Assembly (NCBI GenBank): GCA_963974915.1 | Contig: CAXBES010000008.1 | Coordinates: 62,001-126,000 of the forward strand | Source of the DNA: CAXBES01 sp963974915 | GTDB taxonomy: Bacteria; Bacteroidota; Bacteroidia; Flavobacteriales; Flavobacteriaceae | Direction of reading: 5' to 3' | DNA: 64,000 nucleotides | Shown here: positions 25,696 to 35,716 of the stretch, one piece after another | How the letters are laid out: the number at the start of each line of letters is the position of its first letter | Position numbering within the stretch: the first letter of the stretch is position 1 | Made by a program: the position numbers and the translations under genes | Notes under the pieces: generated by a model | What the model was told of the DNA's origin: nothing | Database searches by the model: none | What the model saw: the letters and a program-made list of their open reading frames with translations, nothing else

Positions 25696-25725
25696 TTGAA
25701 TATTTAAATATGTTCATTATATTTG
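25696..25725 (+). promoter_or_regulatory. Promoter of the MADS-like operon
   Basis: TTG at 25696-25698 and TATATTTG at 25718-25725 are 19 bp apart, an excellent Bacteroidota -33/-7 pair. It would drive the eight tightly packed genes starting at 25773. Confidence 0.7.
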
Positions 25726-25762
25726 AATGTTCATTGTCACTGAACAAGCTAAAATAATGAAC
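25712..25762 (+). promoter_or_regulatory. Operator-like GTTCATT / TGAAC repeats over the promoter
   Basis: GTTCATT occurs at 25712-25718 and 25729-25735, its complement AATGAAC at 25756-25762, and GTTCA (25729-25733) forms an inverted repeat with TGAAC (25741-25745). The cluster covers the -7 box and the leader, which is the layout of an autoregulated operon. The first gene encodes an AbiEi-like winged-helix protein, a natural candidate repressor, by inference. Confidence 0.6.
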
Positions 25763-25772
25763 ACATAATCTT

Positions 25773-26774
25773 ATGTATCGTAATAATGACTTCATATATG
25801 AGGCTACTTCTAAGCTAGAACAGCTTATAAATATACCTATTGAGATAGATAGTAGTAGGCAAAACTATGATGCGCTCTTACGCATCAAGAACGAGCAATT
25901 TATAGTAGAAGCAAAATCAGCAGTAAGAACATCTAACCAAGGTTTGGTAATGTCTCAATTAGAAGAGATGAAGCGAAATAGTAATAGACCTATTATTTTA
26001 ATTGCAGAGTACATTTCAAAAAAAGCTACAGAAGAACTTAAGGAACGAAGTTTTAATTATATAGATATTGCTGGTAACGCTTTTATAAAGTGCAATGAAC
26101 TTGTCATTTTTATAGAAGGTCAAAAGAAAACAAAAAAGGAAAAAACGAATCAATCTCGTGCTTTTCAAGAAGCTGGTTTAAAAATACTATTCCATTTATT
26201 ATATAAGCCTGAACATTTACAAGACTCTTATCGAACAATAGCTGAAAAAGCAGATGTTTCTGTTGGTTCAGTAAGTAATGTCATGAATGAATTAAAAGAT
26301 CTCAATCTATTACTAATAACTAGTGAAAAACGTATCCTAAAAAATACAAAAAAACTTCTGGAGCGATGGATTGTAGAATATAATGAAGTTTTAAGACCTC
26401 GTATAATGAGAAAGAAAATGCGCTTTATTGATAAAGATTACCAAAATCAATGGAGAAATATTAATACTCATATAAATGAGGGTTATTTTTTATGGGGAGG
26501 CGAACCTGGAGGAGCCATTTTAACAGAGAACCTTCGACCTGAAAAATTTACTCTTTTTACAAATTTAGATTTATCTGAAGTAGCTCGATCGTTAAAACTT
26601 GTTCCTAGTGAAAATGGAGAAATTGAAGTTTTACAAAAATTCTGGAAAAACGATTTAGGAAATGAGAAAATAGCGCCAGCACTTTTAATATATGCAGATT
26701 TGATTAACAGCGGTTTCGGTAGAAATATAGAAACAGCTAAACAAATACTAGAGAATGAGCTTAGATATATCTAG
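25773..26774 (+). CDS. AbiEi-like regulator with nuclease-fold N-terminus (MADS-like gene 1)
   Basis: The 333-residue protein belongs to the AbiEi_2-like group. Residues 1-110 look like a restriction-endonuclease-fold domain (YDALLRI...FIVEAK, with D33, E46 and K48 spaced like PD-ExK) ending in the family hallmark FNYIDIAGNAFI. Residues about 145-195 form a winged helix (YRTIAEKADVSVGSVSNVMNELKDLNLL). AbiEi proteins are antitoxins and autorepressors of type IV systems; here the gene leads a defence operon with operator-like repeats at its promoter. The following nucleotidyltransferase gene overlaps it by 20 bases, as in AbiE pairs. Confidence 0.82.
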   Translation: MYRNNDFIYEATSKLEQLINIPIEIDSSRQNYDALLRIKNEQFIVEAKSAVRTSNQGLVMSQLEEMKRNSNRPIILIAEYISKKATEELKERSFNYIDIAGNAFIKCNELVIFIEGQKKTKKEKTNQSRAFQEAGLKILFHLLYKPEHLQDSYRTIAEKADVSVGSVSNVMNELKDLNLLLITSEKRILKNTKKLLERWIVEYNEVLRPRIMRKKMRFIDKDYQNQWRNINTHINEGYFLWGGEPGGAILTENLRPEKFTLFTNLDLSEVARSLKLVPSENGEIEVLQKFWKNDLGNEKIAPALLIYADLINSGFGRNIETAKQILENELRYI

Positions 26775-27606
26775 TGACAAGTTTACGCACCCATTATTGA
26801 AGCCTATTCTCATTGAGCTTACCGCATACTTTAAGCAAGTAGGCATTTCTTTTTTTGTAATTGGTGCTACTGCTAGAGATATTGTTATGGAATTGCATAA
26901 TGAGAAGTCTGGTCGATTAACATACGACTTGGACATCGCTATTACAGTTAACGACTGGGAACAATGGCAAAAGGTTGAAGAAGATATAGTAAAACTTGAG
27001 AATTTCACTAAAGATCCGGATCAAAAACAACGGTTTCTTTATAAGGATAAATTTCAACTAGACATTGTGCCTTTTGGTGATATAATGAAACAGGACAGCA
27101 AAATATTCTGGCCACCAGATGAGAGTTTTGCGATGTCAGTTTTAGGTTTTGATGCAGCTGAAGAAGCGTCGTTAAAAGTAAATGTAGATAAAGAAATAGA
27201 GATACAAATAGCTTCTTTAAGCGGAATCTTTCTCCTGAAGATAACTGCCTGGAAAGATCGCTATCATAAAGACAATAAAGACGCTGATGATATAGGCTTC
27301 ATTCTTGAAAATTACTTAACAATAAATGAAGAGCGCGCAGCAGTTAATCATTACGAAGCTGTCTATACAGAAGATTTTACTACTGTCAAAGGTGGCGCAA
27401 CCTTATTAGGTATTGATATTTCCGAAATACTAAAAGAGTACCCAGAGGATTTGAAAATAATCAAACAAATTTTGATTGAAACTCTAGAAATGGAAGAACG
27501 CAGTGTATTAATAAATCAAATAATAGAAACACATAAAATGCTCTCTTACGAAGAGATATTAGAGAGCATAAAAAACATAGTTAACCAACTAAACGAACCA
27601 TCTTAA
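26755..27606 (+). CDS. AbiEii-like nucleotidyltransferase (MADS-like gene 2)
   Basis: This 283-residue protein has the polymerase-beta-type nucleotidyltransferase core of the AbiEii/DUF1814-like families: FFVIGATARDIVM (G38 loop), TYDLDIAITV (D58 and D60, metal ligands) and FQLDIVPFG (third Asp about 103). AbiEii toxins transfer nucleotides to RNA or protein, but this subgroup's target is unknown. It overlaps the AbiEi-like gene and is followed after two bases by HsdM. It may act as a toxin arm, a regulator, or a modifier of the other components; which is not decidable from sequence. Confidence 0.82.
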   Translation: MSLDISSDKFTHPLLKPILIELTAYFKQVGISFFVIGATARDIVMELHNEKSGRLTYDLDIAITVNDWEQWQKVEEDIVKLENFTKDPDQKQRFLYKDKFQLDIVPFGDIMKQDSKIFWPPDESFAMSVLGFDAAEEASLKVNVDKEIEIQIASLSGIFLLKITAWKDRYHKDNKDADDIGFILENYLTINEERAAVNHYEAVYTEDFTTVKGGATLLGIDISEILKEYPEDLKIIKQILIETLEMEERSVLINQIIETHKMLSYEEILESIKNIVNQLNEPS

Positions 27607-27608
27607 GA

Positions 27609-29627
27609 ATGTCTACAGATATAAAAAGTAAAGAAGAAATAGTACTAGAAGATAATGAGCTAGTATGTATTCTCTCAGGAGAAGTCAAGAAAATTAAAGC
27701 TCAGGAGGCTAACCTGCAGTCGGTCATATTAATGCTTAACGAAGAGTACGGCTTTGATTTAGATGATATGGAACGTGACTTTACCGTTGAGTATGAAGAT
27801 CCAGAAACAGGTAAAACTAAAAAACAAAAAGTAAACCTAGTCATCTTTGAAAAAGGGAAACCTCACGAACAAGATTTTATTATTAGAATCGCTATAGTTC
27901 AAGATGATAAAGTAAAAGACACTGATAAAAAGAAAGGTGTGACCGCCACGCTAGAAAATGCAATGGGTGCTGTAGAAAGTTGTGAGTTTGGGCTATGGGC
28001 AAATGGCTCTAGTTACAATTTCTTACAAAAGGAAGATGATGATATTGGTTTCGATTATGACTTTACAGATTTATCAGACTTTCCAGGAGAAGGAGAAACG
28101 CTAGAAGATTTAGACAGAGCAGACCGCTCGCACACACGAACGCCTGCAAATGATTCTTTAATAAAGGTTTTTAAGCGATCACACGATTACATTTATGGTA
28201 ATGAAGGTCGTAAAAAGGATGCGTTCTGGCAGTTACTGAATTTAATATTCTGTAAGCTGTACGATGAGAAACGTCGCTTTATGGAATTGCCTAATGGCGA
28301 AAGTTATCGTCGTAAATTTTGGGTCGGTGTAAAGGAACAAAATACTGAAGAAGGAAGAAAAGCAGTAGCAAAAAGAATTAAAGGACTATTTACAGAACTC
28401 AAAAACGACACGCTGTTCTCAGAAGTATTTCAAGGGAATGAGAGTATCGATTTAACAGACAAAGGTCTTGCATTTATCTCAGGAGAGTTAGCTAAATATT
28501 CGTTCTTAGATGCCTCTGTAGATGTTAAAGGTTTAGCTTATGAAACTATTGTAAGTAATACCTTAAAGCAGGAAGCTGGTCAATTCTTTACACCTCGAAA
28601 TATTGTAAAGTGTATGGTAGAAATGCTTGATCCTAAAGAACATCATCGTGTTTTAGATCCTGCGTGCGGCTCTGGAGGTTTCTTGGTAATGGTGTTAGAC
28701 CACGTGCGTCAGCAAATGGCAAAAGATATGTTTCCTAATTTAGAAGGTCCATTTTTAGAAGAAAAATACAACTCCCTAGAGGTAAATGAGAAAGTAAGAA
28801 TCTATGCAGAAAAAAGCATTTTTGGTTTTGACTTTGATCCAGATTTGAAGAAAGCCGCCCGTATGAATATGGTTATGGGTGGTGATGGTCACGCAAATAT
28901 TTTTCACGTTAACTCACTAGCGTATCCTTTATGGGAGCATCCAACAGAAATTGAAAAAATAAATAATGCCATAGATAACAGCTTGCGCGAAATGCAAGAT
29001 ATTGAGAATGCTTACGGCACAGATGCTCGTGGCAAGTTTGATATGATTTTTACGAACCCTCCATTTGGAGCTAAAGTAAAAGTAGAAACAGAAATTGCCT
29101 CTCGTTATCATTTGAGTAAGTATAGTACTGCGCCAGAAGTATTATTTATTGAAGCTTGCTATGACTTTCTAAAAGATGGCGGAAAGATGGCGGTTGTCTT
29201 ACCTGATGGAATATTAGGTAATCCAAATATGCAATCTGTTAGAGAATGGGTTTTAGACAGGTTTAAAATATTAGCATCAATTGATTTAGCAGTTGAAGCG
29301 TTCTTACCGCAAGTCGGTGTTCAAGCGTCTCTGCTATTTTTAGAAAAGAAAAGTGAACAGGAACGGCAATTAGCTCAAGAGAAGGATGAAGACTACGATG
29401 TTTTTATGGCTATTGCAGAAAAACTAGGCAAGGACAGAAGAGGTAATCCTATCTACTTGAGAGATGATGATGGTGCGGAACTATTATTCAATAAAGAAAC
29501 TAAGTACTTAACGAAAAAAAGCAGTGGTGAAAAAACACTTAAAGTAAGAAGAGAGAAAATAAAAGGTCTTGATGATGACCTACCTAAAATCACAAAGGCA
29601 TATTTCAAACACTTAAATAGCATTTAA
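27609..29627 (+). CDS. hsdM: Type I-like N6-adenine DNA methyltransferase HsdM (MADS-like gene 3)
   Basis: The 672-residue protein has a long N-terminal region (including a charged segment to residue 170). It then has the HsdM helical domain (AYETIVSNTLKQEAGQFFTPRNIVKCMVEML), the AdoMet motif DPACGSGG at 350-357 and the catalytic NPPF at 483-486, in gamma-class order. It should methylate adenine together with the specificity subunit encoded two bases downstream. No HsdR gene is present in the window, so this is not a standard type I system. In MADS the methyltransferase provides self/non-self marking, and phages can escape by acquiring the mark. Confidence 0.94.
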   Translation: MSTDIKSKEEIVLEDNELVCILSGEVKKIKAQEANLQSVILMLNEEYGFDLDDMERDFTVEYEDPETGKTKKQKVNLVIFEKGKPHEQDFIIRIAIVQDDKVKDTDKKKGVTATLENAMGAVESCEFGLWANGSSYNFLQKEDDDIGFDYDFTDLSDFPGEGETLEDLDRADRSHTRTPANDSLIKVFKRSHDYIYGNEGRKKDAFWQLLNLIFCKLYDEKRRFMELPNGESYRRKFWVGVKEQNTEEGRKAVAKRIKGLFTELKNDTLFSEVFQGNESIDLTDKGLAFISGELAKYSFLDASVDVKGLAYETIVSNTLKQEAGQFFTPRNIVKCMVEMLDPKEHHRVLDPACGSGGFLVMVLDHVRQQMAKDMFPNLEGPFLEEKYNSLEVNEKVRIYAEKSIFGFDFDPDLKKAARMNMVMGGDGHANIFHVNSLAYPLWEHPTEIEKINNAIDNSLREMQDIENAYGTDARGKFDMIFTNPPFGAKVKVETEIASRYHLSKYSTAPEVLFIEACYDFLKDGGKMAVVLPDGILGNPNMQSVREWVLDRFKILASIDLAVEAFLPQVGVQASLLFLEKKSEQERQLAQEKDEDYDVFMAIAEKLGKDRRGNPIYLRDDDGAELLFNKETKYLTKKSSGEKTLKVRREKIKGLDDDLPKITKAYFKHLNSI

Positions 29628-29628
29628 T

Positions 29629-30996
29629 ATGAAAACCACAACGATAAAGCGTAAATGGTTTACAGAGTCTGGGCAAAGACTAGATGCATCTTACCATTTA
29701 AGTGACGGAGTTAAGACAAAAAGAATTATTGATTTATTTTGTCCTTTTCCTACTATTTCATTGATAAATGAATCAGATAAATTATTTAAAGGAAATATTC
29801 ATAAGAGAGTTTATGTTGATTCACCTGAAAGTGGATTAACCTTTTTTACAGCTTCCGATTTGTTCAAAACAAGTCTAGAGACTGGGAAATATATTTCCAA
29901 GAAATATTCACCTTATTTAGAGGATTTAGAGTTAAAAAAAGACTGGATTCTAATAACAAGATCTGGTACTTTAGGTAAAGTTATTTTTACAAATAGTGAT
30001 CTTGAATCTAAAATAGGTACAGACGACTTGGTTAGAATAAAACCAAAAGAAAAGAAAATAAAAAAAGGATTTTTATATGCATTCCTAGCATCTAGATATG
30101 GGTATGGGCTTCTGACGCAATCTAGTTATGGTGGAGTTGTTAAGCATATCGAGCCTCATCACGTTGAGAATATTAAAATTCCTGTATTTCCAAATGATGA
30201 ACAAGTAAAAATTGACAGTTTAATTATTAATGCATCTAACTTTAGAGTAAAAGCTAATAAATTTTTGATTGAGGCAATTGAATATTTTGAGAATCTCATT
30301 GGACATAGTGATGCTAATCTGGGATGCCAATTTGGTATTGTCAAGTCTGAATCAATAAATCAATTTTATAAACGATTTGATGCTCAATATCAATTACTAA
30401 ATAAAACTCTTAAGAACGAGAAGAAAGGTAATTTAAAGTATGAAAAAATATCTAAGTATGCCGATTCTATATTTGTAGGAGGAAGAGGTAAAAGAGTTTA
30501 TGTAGAAAATGGAGTGCCTTTTTTATCTTCTTCAGAAATGATGCTATACAATCCTAAAAGAAGTTGCAAAAAAGTTAGCACTACAACACCTGGACTGAAT
30601 TTGATGACGGTATCGAAGAAGGATATTTTGATTTCCAGATCAGGCACTGTCGGTAATAGCGTATTAGTAGGAAATGATTTAGCTGATACTGCGGTCTCCG
30701 AACACGCACTTAGATTAGTGATAAATCAGAAAAAAATATCGTCTAATTATGTCTTTTGCTTTTTGAGAACTAAATATGGAATAAAAAGTTTAGAGTCATC
30801 TTCATTTGGTTCTGTCATAATAACCTTAAACGAAGATTTAATTGGAAATATTAATATGCCTATAGTAGGGAAAGAGGACCAAGATAAAATTTCAGCATTA
30901 ATAGAAAAGCATATTAATTTTCTTGATCAATCTGTTGAACTAGAAAACCAAGCTATTGATTTAGTAGAAAAAGAAATAGAAGAATGGGACAAATAA
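29629..30996 (+). CDS. hsdS: Type I-like specificity subunit HsdS (MADS-like gene 4)
   Basis: The 455 residues contain two target-recognition halves. Each has the typical strand WILITRSGTLGKVIFTNSD / DILISRSGTVGNSVLVGND, followed by a long conserved helix (YGLLTQSSYGGVVKHIEPHHVENIKIPVFPNDEQVKIDSLI and the equivalent near the C-terminus). Two half-sites imply a bipartite recognition sequence for HsdM. The sequence recognised cannot be read from the protein. The kinase gene starts 13 bases before its stop. Confidence 0.9.
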   Translation: MKTTTIKRKWFTESGQRLDASYHLSDGVKTKRIIDLFCPFPTISLINESDKLFKGNIHKRVYVDSPESGLTFFTASDLFKTSLETGKYISKKYSPYLEDLELKKDWILITRSGTLGKVIFTNSDLESKIGTDDLVRIKPKEKKIKKGFLYAFLASRYGYGLLTQSSYGGVVKHIEPHHVENIKIPVFPNDEQVKIDSLIINASNFRVKANKFLIEAIEYFENLIGHSDANLGCQFGIVKSESINQFYKRFDAQYQLLNKTLKNEKKGNLKYEKISKYADSIFVGGRGKRVYVENGVPFLSSSEMMLYNPKRSCKKVSTTTPGLNLMTVSKKDILISRSGTVGNSVLVGNDLADTAVSEHALRLVINQKKISSNYVFCFLRTKYGIKSLESSSFGSVIITLNEDLIGNINMPIVGKEDQDKISALIEKHINFLDQSVELENQAIDLVEKEIEEWDK

Positions 30997-33900
30997 TAAA
31001 ACCACCATATTTTGACTCGGTTGTAAATGCTGGAGAAAAACGTTTGCTTGATTTCTTACAAATTAAGCTTCCAAATAATTACTTTCTCATTCCTAATGTA
31101 GAGATCGCATCCACTAATCCTCGTAATAATCGTACGCAGTTTTGGGAATACGATTTGATAGTCGTAGCACCGCACGCAGTGTATAATATTGAGAATAAGG
31201 ACTGGAAAGGGAAAATTGAAGGAGCAGATGATTACTGGTATCAAAATGACCGACAAAAACCCAATCCATTAAAGACCAATCGTCAAAAGACGGCTATTCT
31301 GGCTTCAAAATTAAAGGAAGCAAATAGAGATTGGGGAAAAGCTTGGATACAAAATATGGTAAGCTTGTCCTACCCAAATTCTTTTGAACCGCAACTATGG
31401 CAAGAGGCTGCAAAATTATCGTTTACACTTACAGATAAACTTGTAAAGTATATTACAGACCCAGAACAAATAGGTAAATGGGATGACGCAATTGTAGATA
31501 TTCAAAGCGACATTGTTCAATTCTTAATTGGTGAGCAAAACAAGAAGTCTCCAGACCAGAAAAAAGAAGTGCAAGGCTATGAGATTGTTGAGATTTTAAA
31601 GCAAGAAGACGAGAATTATGTAGAATATCTGGTAAAGCCTAAAAACGTGACTTCAAACATACGTAAGCGTGTAAAGGAATATGCCTTACAAGTAGTTGGC
31701 TTGTCTCCAGAAGAACTGCGTTCCCGTGAAGAAAGTATTAAGAATCAATATAGTGCCTTATTAAAAATTAGGTCTAATCCTTTTATTCTACCTGTAGAGT
31801 TTAAAGTAGATGAAGAAAATCATTTGTTTTATGAGATTACAGATTTGATGGAAGAAGATTCTTTAAGATCTGTAGCAAGAAGCAAGACGTTCACTTTTGA
31901 TGAAAAGCTTAATATTCTTAAAAATGTAATGAGTGCCTTAAAAGCAGCGCATAAAGAGAATATTTTCCATAGAGATATTAATCCAGAGAACATCTTCCTT
32001 AATAATGGATATGCCTATTTGGGTAATTTTGGTAAGTCATACTTTACAGATCATAATGATAATGGTTATACCGTAATGCATACCATAAGTGAATCTAATG
32101 CTTCTCCATATCACCCATTAGAGCTTATAGCAAAAGATGCCTCAAGAGCTTCTGATATTTATTCTTTAGGTGTATTAATTTCTTGGTTATTTTCAGGAAA
32201 AGAGCCTATAAAAAGTCCATTTGAATTAGATAAACTGGGTGGTGCATTACCTAAAGGCCGTTTGCCATCTGCAGAGAATAGATCTTTACCACAATGGCTT
32301 GACGAGATTTGCCTTAAAACAATTCTTACAGACAGCGATCAACGTATTGATAGCATAGAAGAACTTGAAGCGTTTATTAATGACGCTTTAAAAATAGAGC
32401 TTTCTACTAAGGAACAAACTAATTCGTCCACGTCTTCTAGTTCTCAAGCAACAGATACATACGAAGTTAAAGAAGGGGATAAAGTTGGAGATTATATCAT
32501 TCATAAAATTTTAGGTCGTGGTGGTTACTCCAGAGTATTTAAAGCGAAACATGATTTACAAGGACGCGATTATGCACTTAAACTTTTTCACGAAAGTGTA
32601 AATATCAGTTCAGTGTTAGATGAATACAATGCACTAATTGAGCTAGATCATCCTAATATTGTTAAGTTTAGCTGGAATGGTAAAACACCACAGAACCAAT
32701 TTTATACGACGACGGAGTTTTTAGATGGAGATAACTTAAGTACCTATATAAAAACAGATGCAAACCTGCCTATTTCTACAGTATATAAATTAGCAACAGA
32801 AATGCTATCTGCGTTGGATTATCTTCAGACAAGAGAAACACCCATATTACATAGAGATGTAAAACCTCAAAATATTATTTGGGATAATAAAGGTCGCTTT
32901 GTATTGATAGATTTTAATGTGGCTTCCCTTATCCAAAATGATAAATCTTATGTGGGAACTAATCCATATTTAGCGCCAGATTTATTAGATGGGCATCACA
33001 TTAATTGGGATTTCTCGGCAGATACTTTTGCTTTAGGAATCACTCTATATGAATTAGTAACTAAGCACTATCCTTGGCCACAATTTAGAATACCAAGTAT
33101 TAGTAAAGCGCCAACAAATCCAAAAGAGCTTAATACCAGAATATCTGATGACTTCTCAGAGTTTTTATTGAAAGCTATTGGCACTAAACGAGAAGATCGT
33201 TTTACAAACGCTAAAGAAATGCTTGAAAGTCTTGAAGAAATAGGTCAAGACAATCTTCTTGCTGAAAATAAGGGTAAAGATCAGGGCGTTCAAGAAGGGA
33301 AACTATACCGGACAGAAGTCTTTATACGTCAGGGAAGTACCAGTATTAAATTGTTAAACGAAATGTCTACGTATGCTGATATACGTAAAACCGTTCACTC
33401 CTCACTAGGTAAATTTAAAGATTCTATTAAACGTTACAAAAGCTCCATCTCATTTGGTGATAAGCTTAAAATTATAATCAAGGTTGATAATGAGATTTTA
33501 ATTAACGAAACTTTTTGGCAAGGTGGTGCTCGCAACTTTAATGATGGTAATATTATACGTGTTTATAATGCTTTAAAAGAATCTTTTGAAGAGAACACAA
33601 ATAGGTTAAAAGAACATAAAATTGATATTGAAGGGATAGACGTAGTAGATTATATAAACTCACTTTATAGTCAATCTAAATCTGGAAACTGGGGAACACG
33701 TGTAAATGATCGTGGTTCTAATTATGACCAGCTTACCTATTCTCCATCAAAACTTGACAGAAAATTAATTCCAGATATTCTGGATGCTCGTTTTAAACTC
33801 ATTATCATAACAGGAAATGCTGGAGATGGTAAAACTGCTTTTATTAGAAAAATAGAAGATGATCCTAGTGTGAAAAATCTTAGACGGTTTGACCATAAAA

Positions 33901-35714
33901 ATGGAGCTAAGTTTGACGTTAATGGGACTCCTTATGAAAGTAATTATGACGGTTCGCAAGACGAAGATGGTAAAATCAACAATGAAGTTCTCGAATCATT
34001 CTTCAACCCTTTTGAGGGATTAAGTAATTATAACAACGCCAATGAAGGAAGAGTCATTGCGATTAACGAAGGTCGCCTGGTTGAATTTTTAAAAACCTCA
34101 GAAAAGTACAAGTCGCTTCACGATACTATAGATCAATATTTTTATAAGGAAGGTCACTTTAATTTGCCATCTGGTTTAATGATAATTAACCTTAATCTAA
34201 GATCTGTAACAGCTGTAGATGACGAAGAACCTAGCTTATTTAGACAACAAGTCAAGGCCTTAACAAAAAAGAGCTTATGGAAAAAGTGTGAAGGATGTTC
34301 TGTAGCAAATAAGTGTTTTATAAAATACAATGTAGAATCTCTTAATGATCCTGCCTCTGGAGATGAAGTTATTACTAGAATGGAATGGCTGCTGCGCACT
34401 GTTGGCTTAAAAAGGGAACTACATATCACAATGCGTGATTTGAGATCTTACATCGCATTTATGATATCCAGAGATCATAGCTGTGAAGAAGTAGAAAATG
34501 TGTACACAGAACTTCACCACAGACCTGAAGAATATTGGCAGTTATACTATTTTAATCTTACTAACTCAGATTATGAAGACTCTGGAGACAACGATAGATT
34601 AGTGAAGCTCTTAAGAGAGACAGACATAGGAAATGTAGCGATCCCTAATCTGGATAGAGATTTGTTTTTCGGTCAACACGTTAATAGACATTATTTAGAG
34701 TTTTCTGATAGGTCATTTAATCTTATTGATGATTTTAATAATAACAAAATTTGGGTTCCAGCTCATGAGCAAACAGAAGAGTTGTTAAATAAAATCAAGA
34801 CTATTCAAAAAACCTATATAAGACATCAATATTTTGAAGGTCGCATTAGTAACTATCAAAAGCGTTTGCCCTACCAGTCATTATTAAGTTTTTATAAAGC
34901 ACTCCACGTCGACAAGGAAAATAGTGTTTCTAATGTTAAATTGAATTATTTAACTAATGATGAGAAATCAAGTAGTATTAATCTTGAGTTTAAAGATGTT
35001 GATTTCACGAACAATTCTGAATTTGCAACAGCGTTTTTAGCACAAGTTAAACGGATAGTTCAACAAGAAGGAAAGGGATTAAAGCATCTGTCAATTATTA
35101 ATTACCCATCTGAATTTAAAGAAATTATAACCTTAAATCCTTATAAAGGCTGTAGTTGGACTGATTTTAAAAGAGCTACAAATACACTGTCCATTAAAAA
35201 ATCATTGCCTCGATTGTATGATCAATTAACAGAGGATACTCTATTAAAATTGAAAACATCTATTTCTAGAGCAATTTCAATGAATGAAGGGTGTGAAAAT
35301 GAATCAATATGGGAAAAACACTTGGTTCTAAGTTCTTCTGAAATAAATGATCCGTTTAGTAAATCATTCAGATTGTTTGATCTCAATAATTTTGAACTTT
35401 TTGTCAGTCGTACAGATCATCTGGTGAAGTATCTAGAATATGAACCAGATAGTCTCATCTTTAGGCATAAAAAAGAACAGCATATTGAATTAGTAATATC
35501 TCTGGATCTATTTGAAATGCTGTATTTCATTCAGAAAGGATACAGTCCATCTTTAAATGATATAAGAGGAAAGTTTGTTGAATTAACCATATTTAAAAAC
35601 CTTTTAGAGAATCTTACTTATAATAAAGTCGTGGTAACTAAAGATAATATAGAGTTTTATGAAATCAGCAAGGATGTGAATAATCATTTGAGCATAGCAA
35701 CAATGGAATTATAG
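30984..35714 (+). CDS. NERD + pseudokinase + Ser/Thr kinase + P-loop ATPase giant (MADS-like gene 5)
   Basis: This 1576-residue protein carries four modules. Residues 10-120 are a NERD nuclease-related domain (WEYDLIVV ... YNIENKDWKGKI). Residues about 200-470 form a degenerate kinase: HRD (329-331) is kept, but DFG is NFG (348-350) and no glycine loop is visible. Residues 500-755 form a complete kinase: GRGGYSRVF, Lys533, HRDVKPQN 623-630, DFN 643-645, APD. From about 935 a P-loop ATPase follows (GNAGDGKTA, 944-952) with a Cys cluster CEGCSVANKC (1102-1111) that could bind zinc. NERD plus kinase recalls PglW of type 2 BREX. The ATPase part recalls DptF by position, an inference. It probably senses infection and signals through phosphorylation, opposed by the PP2C protein. 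Confidence 0.88.
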   Translation: MGQIIKPPYFDSVVNAGEKRLLDFLQIKLPNNYFLIPNVEIASTNPRNNRTQFWEYDLIVVAPHAVYNIENKDWKGKIEGADDYWYQNDRQKPNPLKTNRQKTAILASKLKEANRDWGKAWIQNMVSLSYPNSFEPQLWQEAAKLSFTLTDKLVKYITDPEQIGKWDDAIVDIQSDIVQFLIGEQNKKSPDQKKEVQGYEIVEILKQEDENYVEYLVKPKNVTSNIRKRVKEYALQVVGLSPEELRSREESIKNQYSALLKIRSNPFILPVEFKVDEENHLFYEITDLMEEDSLRSVARSKTFTFDEKLNILKNVMSALKAAHKENIFHRDINPENIFLNNGYAYLGNFGKSYFTDHNDNGYTVMHTISESNASPYHPLELIAKDASRASDIYSLGVLISWLFSGKEPIKSPFELDKLGGALPKGRLPSAENRSLPQWLDEICLKTILTDSDQRIDSIEELEAFINDALKIELSTKEQTNSSTSSSSQATDTYEVKEGDKVGDYIIHKILGRGGYSRVFKAKHDLQGRDYALKLFHESVNISSVLDEYNALIELDHPNIVKFSWNGKTPQNQFYTTTEFLDGDNLSTYIKTDANLPISTVYKLATEMLSALDYLQTRETPILHRDVKPQNIIWDNKGRFVLIDFNVASLIQNDKSYVGTNPYLAPDLLDGHHINWDFSADTFALGITLYELVTKHYPWPQFRIPSISKAPTNPKELNTRISDDFSEFLLKAIGTKREDRFTNAKEMLESLEEIGQDNLLAENKGKDQGVQEGKLYRTEVFIRQGSTSIKLLNEMSTYADIRKTVHSSLGKFKDSIKRYKSSISFGDKLKIIIKVDNEILINETFWQGGARNFNDGNIIRVYNALKESFEENTNRLKEHKIDIEGIDVVDYINSLYSQSKSGNWGTRVNDRGSNYDQLTYSPSKLDRKLIPDILDARFKLIIITGNAGDGKTAFIRKIEDDPSVKNLRRFDHKNGAKFDVNGTPYESNYDGSQDEDGKINNEVLESFFNPFEGLSNYNNANEGRVIAINEGRLVEFLKTSEKYKSLHDTIDQYFYKEGHFNLPSGLMIINLNLRSVTAVDDEEPSLFRQQVKALTKKSLWKKCEGCSVANKCFIKYNVESLNDPASGDEVITRMEWLLRTVGLKRELHITMRDLRSYIAFMISRDHSCEEVENVYTELHHRPEEYWQLYYFNLTNSDYEDSGDNDRLVKLLRETDIGNVAIPNLDRDLFFGQHVNRHYLEFSDRSFNLIDDFNNNKIWVPAHEQTEELLNKIKTIQKTYIRHQYFEGRISNYQKRLPYQSLLSFYKALHVDKENSVSNVKLNYLTNDEKSSSINLEFKDVDFTNNSEFATAFLAQVKRIVQQEGKGLKHLSIINYPSEFKEIITLNPYKGCSWTDFKRATNTLSIKKSLPRLYDQLTEDTLLKLKTSISRAISMNEGCENESIWEKHLVLSSSEINDPFSKSFRLFDLNNFELFVSRTDHLVKYLEYEPDSLIFRHKKEQHIELVISLDLFEMLYFIQKGYSPSLNDIRGKFVELTIFKNLLENLTYNKVVVTKDNIEFYEISKDVNNHLSIATMEL

Positions 35715-35716
35715 TT

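Noticed and set aside
25773..27606. Stand-alone AbiE type IV toxin-antitoxin
   Set aside because: The two genes overlap as in AbiE, but they are followed after two bases by HsdM and share its operon, so I treat them as genes 1 and 2 of the larger system.
25773..30996. Classical type I restriction-modification system
   Set aside because: HsdM and HsdS are present, but no HsdR-type translocase/endonuclease is encoded. The downstream genes are kinase, HerA-like ATPase and phosphatase.
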